From Clostridia bacterium (lineage in GTDB: Bacteria; Bacillota; DSM-521; Neomoorellales; Neomoorellaceae): DNA of 11,566 bases. This document shows positions 6,387-11,566 of this stretch, in pieces. The position numbers and the translations under genes are program-made. The notes under the pieces were generated by a model, which was given only the letters and a program-made list of their open reading frames with translations, had not been told where the DNA came from and did no database searches. The DNA is taken from contig JASUSX010000039.1 in assembly GCA_030445875.1 (NCBI GenBank), forward strand, positions 1 through 11,566. Direction: 5' to 3'. Each line of letters starts with the position of its first letter. Within the stretch, counting starts at the first letter, position 1.

Positions 6387-6412
6387 GCGCCGGTTTACTT
6401 GCAAACCGGCGC
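6387..6412. terminator. Perfect hairpin at the convergent gene junction
   Basis: GCGCCGGTTT (6387-6396) pairs over 10 bp with AAACCGGCGC (6403-6412) around a six-base loop. It sits seven bases after the stop of the small membrane peptide on the plus strand. On the minus strand it contains the last codons and the TAA stop of the LD-carboxypeptidase gene. Neither side has a long T-run, so it is probably a shared, weak bidirectional terminator or a 3'-end stabiliser. Confidence 0.55.
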
Positions 6413-7387
6413 AATTGCTGTCTCCAGGTAGGTGAGGGTGCAGGCCGTGGCGTCCAGGTGGGCGCGGATGCCCAGAGGCAGGGTGGCCTGGAGGGAGAGG
6501 TGACCGGCTGGCAGGCCGTAAAAGCAGGGTATATGCAAAGGCCTTAAAAGGGCGGTAATAATATCCAGCAAGGCCGGGCTCACACCTTCTTCCCCGCACC
6601 TGGTGAAAAAGCCCAGGACGATGCCGGCCGCGGCCTGGAGTTTGCCTGCCAGCTTTAGCTGTGTCAGCATCCGGTCGATGCGGTAGGGCGCCTCGTCTAC
6701 CTCTTCCAGGAAGAGGATCTTAGCCCGGGTGTCGATTTCAAAGGGCGTACCCAGGGTGGCTACCACCAGGGAAAGGTTGCCCCCGGTGACCGGGCCTTCG
6801 GCCCGCCCGGGGTTGATGGTAACCGGCGGCGGTAGCCCCGGCGCCGGCGGGATAGTCCCCAGGGGGACGGCCATCGTTAACGCCCGCAGCAGGGAGGCCC
6901 GGGTGTAGGCAGGCACCTCCGGCCCGCCCAGTTCCGGGTAGAGCATGGGGCCGTGGAAGGTCACCAGGCCGGTTCTTTTTTGCAGGGCCAGGTGCAGGGC
7001 GGTAATATCGCTGTAGCCTACCAGGATTTTCGGGCGGCTGCGGATAAGGTCGTAGTCGAGGCCGGCCAGGAGCCGCAGGGTGCCATAGCCGCCCCGCAGG
7101 CAGGCCAGGGCTTTGACCTCCGGATCGCGGAACATCTGGTGCAGGTCGGCCAGGCGCCCGGCGTCGCTGCCAGCCAGGTAGCCGGCGGGTTGCCCGGCGG
7201 CCGCCTCCAGTTGCAGGGCCTTACGGAGACTGCTCCCCAGGCGCACCCGGTAGCCCAGGCGGCGCCAGAAACGGATGCCCCGGACCAGGTAACCCTTATC
7301 TGCCAGGGGACTGGCAGACGCGGCGACGCCGACGGTGTCGCCCTCCTGGAGGGCGGGCGGTTTGAGTAACGGCTGGGATACAGGCAT
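6395..7387 (-). CDS. ldcA: LD-carboxypeptidase, peptidase family S66 (LdcA/MccF-like)
   Basis: Family S66 serine peptidases remove the terminal D-alanine from muropeptide tetrapeptides during cell-wall recycling; the MccF branch instead cleaves the antibiotic microcin C7. The 330 residues show an N-terminal GDTVGVAASASP, LRGGYGTLRLL before the nucleophile, the nucleophile Ser126 in GYSDITALH, HGPM just after it, Glu228/Glu229 in FLEEVDEAPYR, and His296 in LPAGH. These form the expected Ser-Glu-His set. I chose the ATG at 7387 because GGAGG lies eight bases upstream and homologous sequence begins there; an in-frame ATG at 7558 would add 57 unconserved residues crossing a terminator hairpin. 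There is no signal peptide, so it should be cytosolic like other LdcA enzymes. The gene stands alone on the minus strand, convergent with the mtnA side. Its C-terminal codons are embedded in a hairpin. Confidence 0.92.
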   Translation of the reverse strand: MPVSQPLLKPPALQEGDTVGVAASASPLADKGYLVRGIRFWRRLGYRVRLGSSLRKALQLEAAAGQPAGYLAGSDAGRLADLHQMFRDPEVKALACLRGGYGTLRLLAGLDYDLIRSRPKILVGYSDITALHLALQKRTGLVTFHGPMLYPELGGPEVPAYTRASLLRALTMAVPLGTIPPAPGLPPPVTINPGRAEGPVTGGNLSLVVATLGTPFEIDTRAKILFLEEVDEAPYRIDRMLTQLKLAGKLQAAAGIVLGFFTRCGEEGVSPALLDIITALLRPLHIPCFYGLPAGHLSLQATLPLGIRAHLDATACTLTYLETAIAPVCK

Positions 7388-7478
7388 ACCTTTTCCCTCC
7401 TCCTGGCACAGGTCTGACCGGCTGCGCGCAACCGCCCGGGCCGGCTTAAAAGGCCCGCCTGCGCCGCCGGGGTTCTGG

Positions 7479-7507
7479 TTAATATATATGCGCTTAGAAA
7501 AGATAAA
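7479..7507 (-). promoter_or_regulatory. Possible promoter for the LD-carboxypeptidase gene
   Basis: On the minus strand TTTATC (plus 7502-7507) and TATTAA (plus 7479-7484) are separated by 17 bases. Both hexamers are imperfect, and the -35 overlaps the tail of the preceding terminator. A leader of roughly 85 bases would result. Confidence 0.35.
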
Positions 7508-7541
7508 CGGCAGGGCCTGCCTGCCGTTGGACGGTTTTTTT
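7495..7541. terminator. Terminator after the DUF1540 gene, T-rich on both sides
   Basis: AACGGCAGG (7506-7514) pairs with CCTGCCGTT (7520-7528) over 9 bp around a five-base loop. On the minus strand, the direction of the DUF1540 gene, it is followed by TATCTTTTCT. On the plus strand a T7 run (7535-7541) follows six bases after the stem. It therefore could stop transcription both ways, which would also block plus-strand transcripts antisense to the DUF1540 gene. Confidence 0.75.
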
Positions 7542-7558
7542 ATCCTGGTCGTCCCCAA

Positions 7559-7801
7559 CTACTTGCGGGTGATGCCGTCGGCGTTCTTCTGGGCCGAACC
7601 CTTGTCGATGAAGGTCTTGCAGCAGGTCTCCGCCGATGACTTTACGGGAGTAGCGGAGACGCTGCCCGCCATGGGGGCATCGACGTTCTGGGGCTGGGAA
7701 TGGCTCACAGCGTCGGAAGTGACCAGGATCTGGGAAGCGTCGCAGACGTTGCCGCTGGACCAGTAGTGGCAGTTGTTGACACTGCAGGTGATACGGGGCA
7801 T
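7559..7801 (-). CDS. DUF1540 small cysteine protein
   Basis: This 80-residue protein begins MPRITCSVNNCHYW, the standard DUF1540 opening with the CxxxxC pattern (C6, C11). C20 follows in GNVCDASQI, then a Ser/Ala/Pro-rich linker, and finally a second Cys pair in ETCCKTF (C60, C61) near the charged end. Cys spacing of this kind suggests metal binding or disulfides, but the family's function is not established. Members are common in spore-forming Bacillota, often as small single- or double-repeat proteins. The start is ATG with GGAGGTG seven bases upstream (plus 7809-7815). A terminator follows the stop codon, so the gene is a single-cistron unit. Its leader contains a terminator-like hairpin (7837-7889), suggesting control at transcript elongation. 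Confidence 0.87.
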   Translation of the reverse strand: MPRITCSVNNCHYWSSGNVCDASQILVTSDAVSHSQPQNVDAPMAGSVSATPVKSSAETCCKTFIDKGSAQKNADGITRK

Positions 7802-7836
7802 TTACCAGCACCTCCAAGGATAGATTTTAACCCTCG

Positions 7837-7905
7837 AAAAAAATATCCCCCGGCATGGGCGCTTTTATGCGCTTAACCGCCGGGAGATAATTTACAGCCC
7901 GGTGG
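7837..7905 (-). promoter_or_regulatory. Terminator/antiterminator-like leader of the DUF1540 gene
   Basis: On the minus strand, TATCTCCCGGC (plus 7879-7889) pairs with GCCGGGGGATA (plus 7844-7854), with one mismatch. An inner GCGC/GCGC stem is present, and a T7 run (plus 7837-7843) follows, which is the form of an intrinsic terminator placed about 35 bases before the start codon. Upstream, CCACCGGG (plus 7898-7905) can pair with CCCGGCGG (plus 7877-7884), with one mismatch, and this would sequester the 5' arm of the terminator. This is the layout of an attenuator. No known aptamer and no convincing minus-strand promoter were recognised upstream. Alternatively it ends a short minus-strand RNA. 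Confidence 0.5.
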
Positions 7906-7938
7906 TAGATACTAATTTTGAAGTTTTAGTGAAGTCCC

Positions 7939-7967
7939 TTGACAGGGATAGCAGCAGGACATAAGAT
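7939..7967 (+). promoter_or_regulatory. Sigma-A-type promoter of the Psp cluster
   Basis: A perfect -35 TTGACA (7939-7944) and a near-perfect -10 TAAGAT (7962-7967) are separated by exactly 17 bases. Transcription would start near 7974, giving a leader of about 75 bases before the SHOCT gene. It looks like a housekeeping promoter, not a sigma-54 (PspF-type) one. Confidence 0.82.
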
Positions 7968-8046
7968 CTGGTTAAAGCGTTACAGGTGAGGGGTATGCCT
8001 GGCTAAACCCTGAACTTGCCAAAAGTGGTTGGGGAGGTTATGATAG

Positions 8047-8292
8047 ATGATGTGGGGATTACCCTGGTGGCACGGGAACTGGTGGATGGGCTTCTGGATG
8101 CTGGCCTGGTGGGTTTGCTTGCTTGGCGTCCTGGCCCTGGCGGTCTATGGCCTGGTAAGCCTGTTCAACCGCCGCGGTGCCCGGCAGCCCATGCAACGCC
8201 CTGATCCCCTGGCTATCTTAAAGGAACGTTACGCAAGGGGTGAAATCACTACCGACGAGTACCACCGCGTGCGGGACGAACTGAAAGAGTAA
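8047..8292 (+). CDS. Trp-rich membrane protein with SHOCT domain
   Basis: This 81-residue protein has three parts. The first 22 residues are remarkably aromatic, with eight Trp (MMWGLPWWHGNWWMGFW and on). A membrane helix covers about residues 15-40 (LAWWVCLLGVLALAVYGLVSLF), followed by a basic NRR stop-transfer. A C-terminal SHOCT motif lies at 53-81, with DPLAILKERYARGEITTDEYHRVRDEL. SHOCT motifs are short helical tails that often accompany membrane or stress proteins and are thought to mediate oligomerisation or protein contacts. GGGGAGG lies nine bases before the first ATG; a second ATG follows directly, so the exact start is uncertain by one codon. It is the first gene after the strong promoter and precedes htpX by 70 bases, which suggests a part in the same envelope-stress response. 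The exact function is unknown. Confidence 0.85.
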   Translation: MMWGLPWWHGNWWMGFWMLAWWVCLLGVLALAVYGLVSLFNRRGARQPMQRPDPLAILKERYARGEITTDEYHRVRDELKE

Positions 8293-8307
8293 GATCAGCG
8301 CCCATTG

Positions 8308-8348
8308 TTCATCTCACCACACAAATCACACTTCTCACATCTCATTCA
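8308..8348 (+). other. 41-base G-free leader between the SHOCT gene and htpX
   Basis: The plus strand has no G from 8308 to 8348, in a genome where G is usually more than 30 percent. The stretch is rich in C and A, with CATCTCA occurring twice. Such C-rich, G-poor, unstructured RNA resembles Rho loading sites or ribosome standby regions. It ends right before the htpX ribosome binding site. Confidence 0.5.
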
Positions 8349-8362
8349 GGGGGAGGGCGGCA

Positions 8363-9259
8363 ATGCGACGTCAACTTGGTGGCGATGCCGGTTTAACGGC
8401 GCGCATGTTCTTTACCATGTTCCTGCTGGCAGCCGTGTATCTCTTGTTCCTGGCCGTCCTATGGCAGGCCGGAGTAGGCTACACGGGACTGATTGTCTTC
8501 GTGGCCATCATGCTGGGTGTGCAGTACTATTTCTCGGACCGCATGGTCCTCTGGTCCATGGGAGCGAAGGAGGTTTCGCCCCGGGAAGCACCGGAACTAC
8601 ACGCCCTGGTGGAAAGGCTGGCCGCCCTGGCCGATTTACCCAAACCGCGGGTGGCCATCGTACCCACGCCCATGCCCAACGCCTTTGCCACCGGCCGCAG
8701 CCCGGCCCATGCGGTAGTGGCGGTGACCACCGGCATCCTGGAACGCCTGGACCCGCCGGAGCTGGAAGCCGTCCTGGGCCACGAGTTGAGCCACGTCAAG
8801 AACCGGGATATGACGGTCCTGACCCTGGCCAGCTTTTTTGCCACCGTTGCTTCCTTTATTGTGCAGAACTTCTTCTACTGGGGCGGCGCCTTCGGCGGCC
8901 GCGACCGGGACGAGCGTAACAACACCATGCTGGTCTATATGGTATCCCTGGTGGTCTGGCTGGTCAGTTACTTCCTGATCCGCGCCCTGTCCCGTTACCG
9001 GGAGTTTGCGGCGGACCGGGGTTCGGCCATCCTGACTGGTGCGCCGGGGCAGCTGGCCTCCGCCCTGGTGAAGATCAGCGGCAGCATGGCCCGCATCCCG
9101 GAACGGGATTTGCGCCAGGCCGAAGCCTTTAATGCCTTCTTCATTATCCCGGCCATAAATAGCAACAGCCTCATGGAACTCTTTTCCACCCACCCGTCCC
9201 TGGAGCGGCGCCTGGCCTACCTGCGTAAACTGGAACGGGAAATGGAGGGACGGCGGTGA
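8363..9259 (+). CDS. htpX: HtpX-type membrane zinc metalloprotease (family M48)
   Basis: HtpX degrades misfolded membrane proteins on the cytoplasmic side. The 298 residues contain two N-terminal membrane helices (about 14-34 and 36-56), and the zinc site HELSH at 140-144 in LGHELSHVKNRD. Two further hydrophobic segments follow (about 152-175 and 188-209), then the third zinc ligand Glu214 in YREFAADRGSA. The C-terminal part has the family's THPSLERRLAYL. ATG at 8363 follows a GGGGGAGGG site. Length fits the family (about 280-300). The stop codon TGA overlaps the GTG start of the next gene, so the two are translationally coupled. Its position at the head of pspAB-pspA-pspAA ties the protease to the same membrane-stress response, an arrangement known from other bacteria that carry PspAA/PspAB. 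Confidence 0.95.
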   Translation: MRRQLGGDAGLTARMFFTMFLLAAVYLLFLAVLWQAGVGYTGLIVFVAIMLGVQYYFSDRMVLWSMGAKEVSPREAPELHALVERLAALADLPKPRVAIVPTPMPNAFATGRSPAHAVVAVTTGILERLDPPELEAVLGHELSHVKNRDMTVLTLASFFATVASFIVQNFFYWGGAFGGRDRDERNNTMLVYMVSLVVWLVSYFLIRALSRYREFAADRGSAILTGAPGQLASALVKISGSMARIPERDLRQAEAFNAFFIIPAINSNSLMELFSTHPSLERRLAYLRKLEREMEGRR

Positions 9260-9828
9260 GCTTCTGGGACGCCCTCCTGGGGCGTACCCGGTTACCGCCG
9301 GCTAAAACCGAGCCCCTTTTTGCCCTGAGTACGGCCGTCATTACCCTGGAAAGCGACCTGGGCTGGCGGCCCGGAGGCAGGGCAGGGGTGGTTTTACGGC
9401 CGGCGGAGGATAGCTCCTACGCCGGGGCCCGGGAGGAGACGGAAGAGCTGGTGAACCTGGCCGCCCGGGAAATGCAGAGCCAGGTAGAGGTCCAAAGGGA
9501 TGAATACGGCTACCAGTGGTTGATCTTTGCCGATCAAGACTGGGAGGACCTGGTGGCCCTGGCCCACATGGCCGGCCAGAACTTAAAGGATACGGGCGCC
9601 GGCGACCGCCTTCTGGCGGCTGTTTTCCGGCTGCAGAAAGGCGGCCAGGTCCTCTACCTCATCTTCAGCTATAAACGGGGGGCCTTTTATCCCTTCATAC
9701 CCGTCGACGAGGAAAACAAGAAGCGCGATAATGCAGCGGAGATGCGCCTGGCCGCCTTAATGGATAAAGAGCTGCCGTGGGAAAAGGATTACACCCGCTG
9801 GTACCCCCTGTGGGGCTGTCCAGTATGA
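9256..9828 (+). CDS. pspAB: PspA-associated protein PspAB
   Basis: This 190-residue protein opens MSFWDALLGRTRLPPAKTEPLFAL and ends WYPLWGCPV, the pattern of the PspAB family found beside htpX and pspA. It has no signal peptide or membrane helix and appears to be an alpha/beta soluble protein. The family has no established biochemical activity; its role is inferred from its constant company with PspA. The start is GTG within the GTGA overlap with the htpX stop, so its translation depends on that of htpX. The identification rests on recalled family sequence plus the diagnostic neighbourhood. Confidence 0.85.
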   Translation: MSFWDALLGRTRLPPAKTEPLFALSTAVITLESDLGWRPGGRAGVVLRPAEDSSYAGAREETEELVNLAAREMQSQVEVQRDEYGYQWLIFADQDWEDLVALAHMAGQNLKDTGAGDRLLAAVFRLQKGGQVLYLIFSYKRGAFYPFIPVDEENKKRDNAAEMRLAALMDKELPWEKDYTRWYPLWGCPV

Positions 9829-9891
9829 TGCCGGGAGGCCGTCCCACCTGGCCCCTGGTTTCCCTATACTGACGAAAGGAGCTTTTAACCA

Positions 9892-10593
9892 ATGGGTATC
9901 CTGTCGCGCATGTCAACTATTTTCAAGTCCAAGATGAATAAGGTCCTCGACCAGGTGGAGAACCCCCAGGAGACCCTGGAGTACTCCTACCAGCGCCAGT
10001 TGGAAATGCTCCAGAATGTCAAGCGTAACCTGGCCGACGTGGTGGCCTCCAAAAAGCGCCTGGAACTGCAAGCCGTCAAACTGAAAGACAGCTTGCAGAA
10101 GCTGGAGGACCAGGCCCGCCAGGCCCTGAAGCTGGGGCGGGAAGACCTGGCCACCACCGCCCTGGAGCGGAAAGCGGCCATCCAGCAGCAGCTGGAGGGG
10201 CTGGAAGAGCAGGTTAAAGGCCTGGAAGCCGAGCAGGAGAAGCTGGCGTCGGTAGAGGCGAAGCTTCAGGCCAAAGTTGATGCCTTCCGCACCAAGAAGG
10301 AGATCATCAAGGCCCAGTACTCGGCTGCCCAGGCCCAGGTGAAGATCGGCGAGGCGGCTACCGGCCTCTCTGAAGAGCTGGCCGACGTTTCCCTGGCTGT
10401 CCAGCGGGCGGAGGAAAAGACGGAGAGTATGCGGGCCCGGGCGGCGGCCATTGATGAACTGGTGAATACCGGGGTGCTGGAAGATGCCCTGGAAACCGGG
10501 GATACCCTGGAAAAGGAACTGAAAAAAGCGGCGGCAACCGACCAGGTCCAGGCGGACCTGGAGCGCCTGAAGAAAGAGGTGGGACAGGGTTGA
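9892..10593 (+). CDS. pspA: PspA/IM30 family membrane-stress protein
   Basis: PspA proteins bind stressed inner membranes and assemble into ESCRT-III-like rods or rings that limit proton leakage. The 233 residues are almost wholly helical and charged. They start with the amphipathic helix MGILSRMSTIFKSKMNKVLD, then the family signature near 23-45 (ENPQETLEYSYQRQLEML), and long coiled coil to about residue 220. No C-terminal Vipp1 extension is present, so this is the PspA and not the thylakoid form. ATG follows GAAAGGAG by ten bases. A TATACT at 9865-9870 in the 63-base gap before it could be an internal -10, but no -35 is visible. The stop TGA overlaps the TTG start of pspAA. No pspF, pspB or pspC is in the window, so regulation must differ from the E. 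coli system. Confidence 0.95.
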   Translation: MGILSRMSTIFKSKMNKVLDQVENPQETLEYSYQRQLEMLQNVKRNLADVVASKKRLELQAVKLKDSLQKLEDQARQALKLGREDLATTALERKAAIQQQLEGLEEQVKGLEAEQEKLASVEAKLQAKVDAFRTKKEIIKAQYSAAQAQVKIGEAATGLSEELADVSLAVQRAEEKTESMRARAAAIDELVNTGVLEDALETGDTLEKELKKAAATDQVQADLERLKKEVGQG

Positions 10594-10877
10594 TTATCCG
10601 CATTTTAACCGAGGGGCAATACCGGTTGGAAGGGGAGGCTTTGAGCGCCCTGGACCGGCTGGACGACCAGTTGCTCGACGCCCTGGCGGCCGGCAACCGG
10701 GAGGGATACGACAGCAATTTCCGGGAGGTGCTGGCCCTGGTGCGGGGTCGCGGGAACCGTATCCCCGATACGGAACTGGTGGAGTCGGACCTCATCCTGC
10801 CGGCACCGGATACCACCTTTGAGGAGGCCCGCAGCCTCTTTGCCGACTACCCGCGGGAATTGAGCGCGGGCGTATAG
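10590..10877 (+). CDS. pspAA: PspA-associated protein PspAA
   Basis: This 95-residue protein begins IIRILTEGQYRLEGEALSALDRLDDQLLDAL and continues with IPDTELVESDLILPAPDTTFEEA, which is the typical PspAA layout. The family is small, soluble and predicted to fold as alpha/beta. Its role is inferred from its strict genetic linkage to pspA, presumably as a partner that tunes PspA assembly. The start is TTG, sharing bases with the pspA stop (TTGA). This implies translational re-initiation and a fixed ratio to PspA. It is the last gene before a strong terminator. Confidence 0.9.
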   Translation: MIIRILTEGQYRLEGEALSALDRLDDQLLDALAAGNREGYDSNFREVLALVRGRGNRIPDTELVESDLILPAPDTTFEEARSLFADYPRELSAGV

Positions 10878-10902
10878 AACTCGAGGGCAGATTATTAACC
10901 GC

Positions 10903-10933
10903 AGCAGGTATCCCTGAAGATACCTGCTTTTTT
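10903..10933 (+). terminator. Intrinsic terminator closing the Psp cluster
   Basis: AGCAGGTATC (10903-10912) pairs perfectly over 10 bp with GATACCTGCT (10919-10928) around the loop CCTGAA, followed by a run of six T (10928-10933). It lies 26 bases after the pspAA stop. Confidence 0.95.
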
Positions 10934-10955
10934 ACTAGCCATAGAAGGAAAATAA

Positions 10956-10964
10956 TGGTATAAT
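10956..10964 (+). promoter_or_regulatory. Extended -10 promoter of the second SLH-like gene
   Basis: TGG-TATAAT provides a perfect -10 (10959-10964) with the TGn extension. There is no clear -35 at 16-18 bases; a TTTACT at 10931-10936 is too far (22 bases) and belongs to the terminator tail. A leader of about 60 bases leads to the next start codon. Confidence 0.65.
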
Positions 10965-11031
10965 TATCGTAAAATACCAGATGGGGCCTACGGGAGCCCT
11001 TACGCTGGTACAAATGAGGGGAGGGGAGAGA

Positions 11032-11566
11032 ATGCGTAAAGCGAGTCTGGCCGGGTTGATTCTGTTTTTTATGTTTCTACCCTGGTGGGTGGCTTGGGCC
11101 GGGCCGACGGCCGGCGACTTGCTGGCCCTGATACCACCGGAGGTAGCCCGGGAGGGGAAGCTGACCCGGGGCGGGTTTGCCGTCATGCTGGCCCAGGCTG
11201 CCCAGTTTAAGGGGGACCCTGACTCCAGCAACCTGCCCCGGGATGTGCCCGCCGGCAGCTGGTTTGCCCCGGCCTTAAAGGCCCTCTGGCAGGAAGGCGT
11301 TATGCTGGGCTACCCCGACGGTACCATGGGGGCGGGGCAGGAGATCACCACCCTGGAGGCGGTTATCCTCACGGCCCGGGCTATGGGGTTACCCAATGAG
11401 ATTAGCCCGCCGGACCCGGAACAGCCGGCCGGGGAAATATCCTACGGCTTCAACCAGTATAGCTTTTTCCAGCGCCAGGGTCTTTTGCCCTCCCTGGCGC
11501 CGGAGGCCAGCCTGACACCGGCGGCTGCGGCCGAGTGGCTGGCGACAGTCTTCGGCTCGGACCACC
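11032..11566 (+). CDS. Secreted SLH-like domain protein, N-terminal part (3' truncated)
   Basis: The ATG at 11032 follows a purine-rich GAGGGGAGGGGAGAG site, and the frame stays open to the window end (178 codons). The product has a classic signal peptide: basic MRK, a hydrophobic core LAGLILFFMFLPWWV, and a likely cleavage after AWA at residue 23. The mature part starts with SLH-like sequence: LTRGGFAVMLAQAAQ near 44, LPRDVPAGSWFAPALKAL near 70, and GVMLGYPDGTM near 92, followed by ITTLEAVILTARAMGL. A second, weaker repeat may follow (YSFFQRQGLLP and SLTPAAAAEWLA). The SLH signatures are partly degenerate (TRGGF for TRAEF, TTLEA for TRAEA), so wall-polymer binding is likely but unproven. Here the SLH repeats are N-terminal, opposite to the protein at 1-1050. 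What follows them is unknown. Confidence 0.83.
   Translation, partial: MRKASLAGLILFFMFLPWWVAWAGPTAGDLLALIPPEVAREGKLTRGGFAVMLAQAAQFKGDPDSSNLPRDVPAGSWFAPALKALWQEGVMLGYPDGTMGAGQEITTLEAVILTARAMGLPNEISPPDPEQPAGEISYGFNQYSFFQRQGLLPSLAPEASLTPAAAAEWLATVFGSDH

Noticed and set aside
7388..7558. 57-residue N-terminal extension of the LD-carboxypeptidase
   Set aside because: GGAGG is correctly placed before the ATG at 7387, the family's sequence starts there, and the extension would be translated from the preceding terminator hairpin.
7335..7766. Plus-strand open frame across the ldcA start and the DUF1540 gene
   Set aside because: It runs antisense to two supported genes and passes through a terminator hairpin; no ribosome binding site or domain.
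8305..8919. Plus-strand 204-codon frame overlapping htpX
   Set aside because: Out-of-frame shadow of HtpX, whose HEXXH site and membrane helices are unmistakable; the frame has no ribosome binding site.
9865..9870. Internal promoter TATACT before pspA
   Set aside because: No -35 hexamer or TGn extension accompanies it, and the cluster has a strong promoter upstream; too weak to list as a feature.
1..11566. tRNA, rRNA, CRISPR array, insertion sequence or prophage signals
   Set aside because: No spaced direct repeats, transposase motifs, long terminal inverted repeats or tRNA-like cloverleaf were seen; gene content and base composition look uniform and chromosomal.

Overview
The window is GC-rich bacterial DNA with very dense coding. 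It carries strong GGAGG-type ribosome binding sites, frequent GTG and TTG starts, SLH-domain surface proteins, a DUF1540 protein, a short thermophile-type S-adenosylhomocysteine hydrolase and a ThiN domain. Together these suggest a thermophilic, anaerobic member of the Bacillota close to Moorella. That assignment is inference from gene style, not from a marker gene.

Region 1 (1-1050) is the 3' end of a cell-surface protein with three SLH domains. Region 2 (about 1080-6165) is a probable operon. It opens with an extended -10 promoter, a TPP riboswitch aptamer and an intrinsic terminator directly in front of the first gene. The genes are: a fusion of an AIR-synthase/ThiL/HypE-like domain with a C-terminal ThiN (thiamine-phosphate synthase) domain; a methylthioadenosine/methylthioinosine phosphorylase; an S-adenosylhomocysteine hydrolase; and methylthioribose-1-phosphate isomerase (mtnA). 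The first gene points to thiamine synthesis. The other three recycle the nucleoside by-products of SAM chemistry (MTA, SAH and possibly 5'-deoxyadenosine). Gaps of 57, 86 and 65 bases without a convincing terminator allow one transcript, so the thiamine riboswitch may also influence nucleoside salvage.

Region 3 (6166-7820) holds an unannotated 29-residue single-membrane-segment peptide on the plus strand. It also holds two minus-strand genes: an LD-carboxypeptidase (peptidase family S66) and a DUF1540 small Cys protein. The DUF1540 leader contains a terminator-like hairpin with a competing antiterminator-like pairing.

Region 4 (7939-10933) is an envelope-stress cluster of the phage-shock-protein type: a clear TTGACA/TAAGAT promoter, a Trp-rich membrane SHOCT protein, HtpX protease, PspAB, PspA and PspAA. 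Two junctions are translationally coupled by overlapping start and stop codons, and a textbook terminator closes the cluster.

Region 5 (from about 10956) is a TATAAT promoter and the 5' end of a second secreted SLH-like protein that runs off the window.

The most interesting item is the TPP-riboswitch-controlled AIRS-ThiN fusion leading a SAM by-product salvage operon. Next come the 6-oxopurine-type Asn in the phosphorylase and the DUF1540 leader. No tRNA, rRNA, CRISPR array or insertion sequence was seen.
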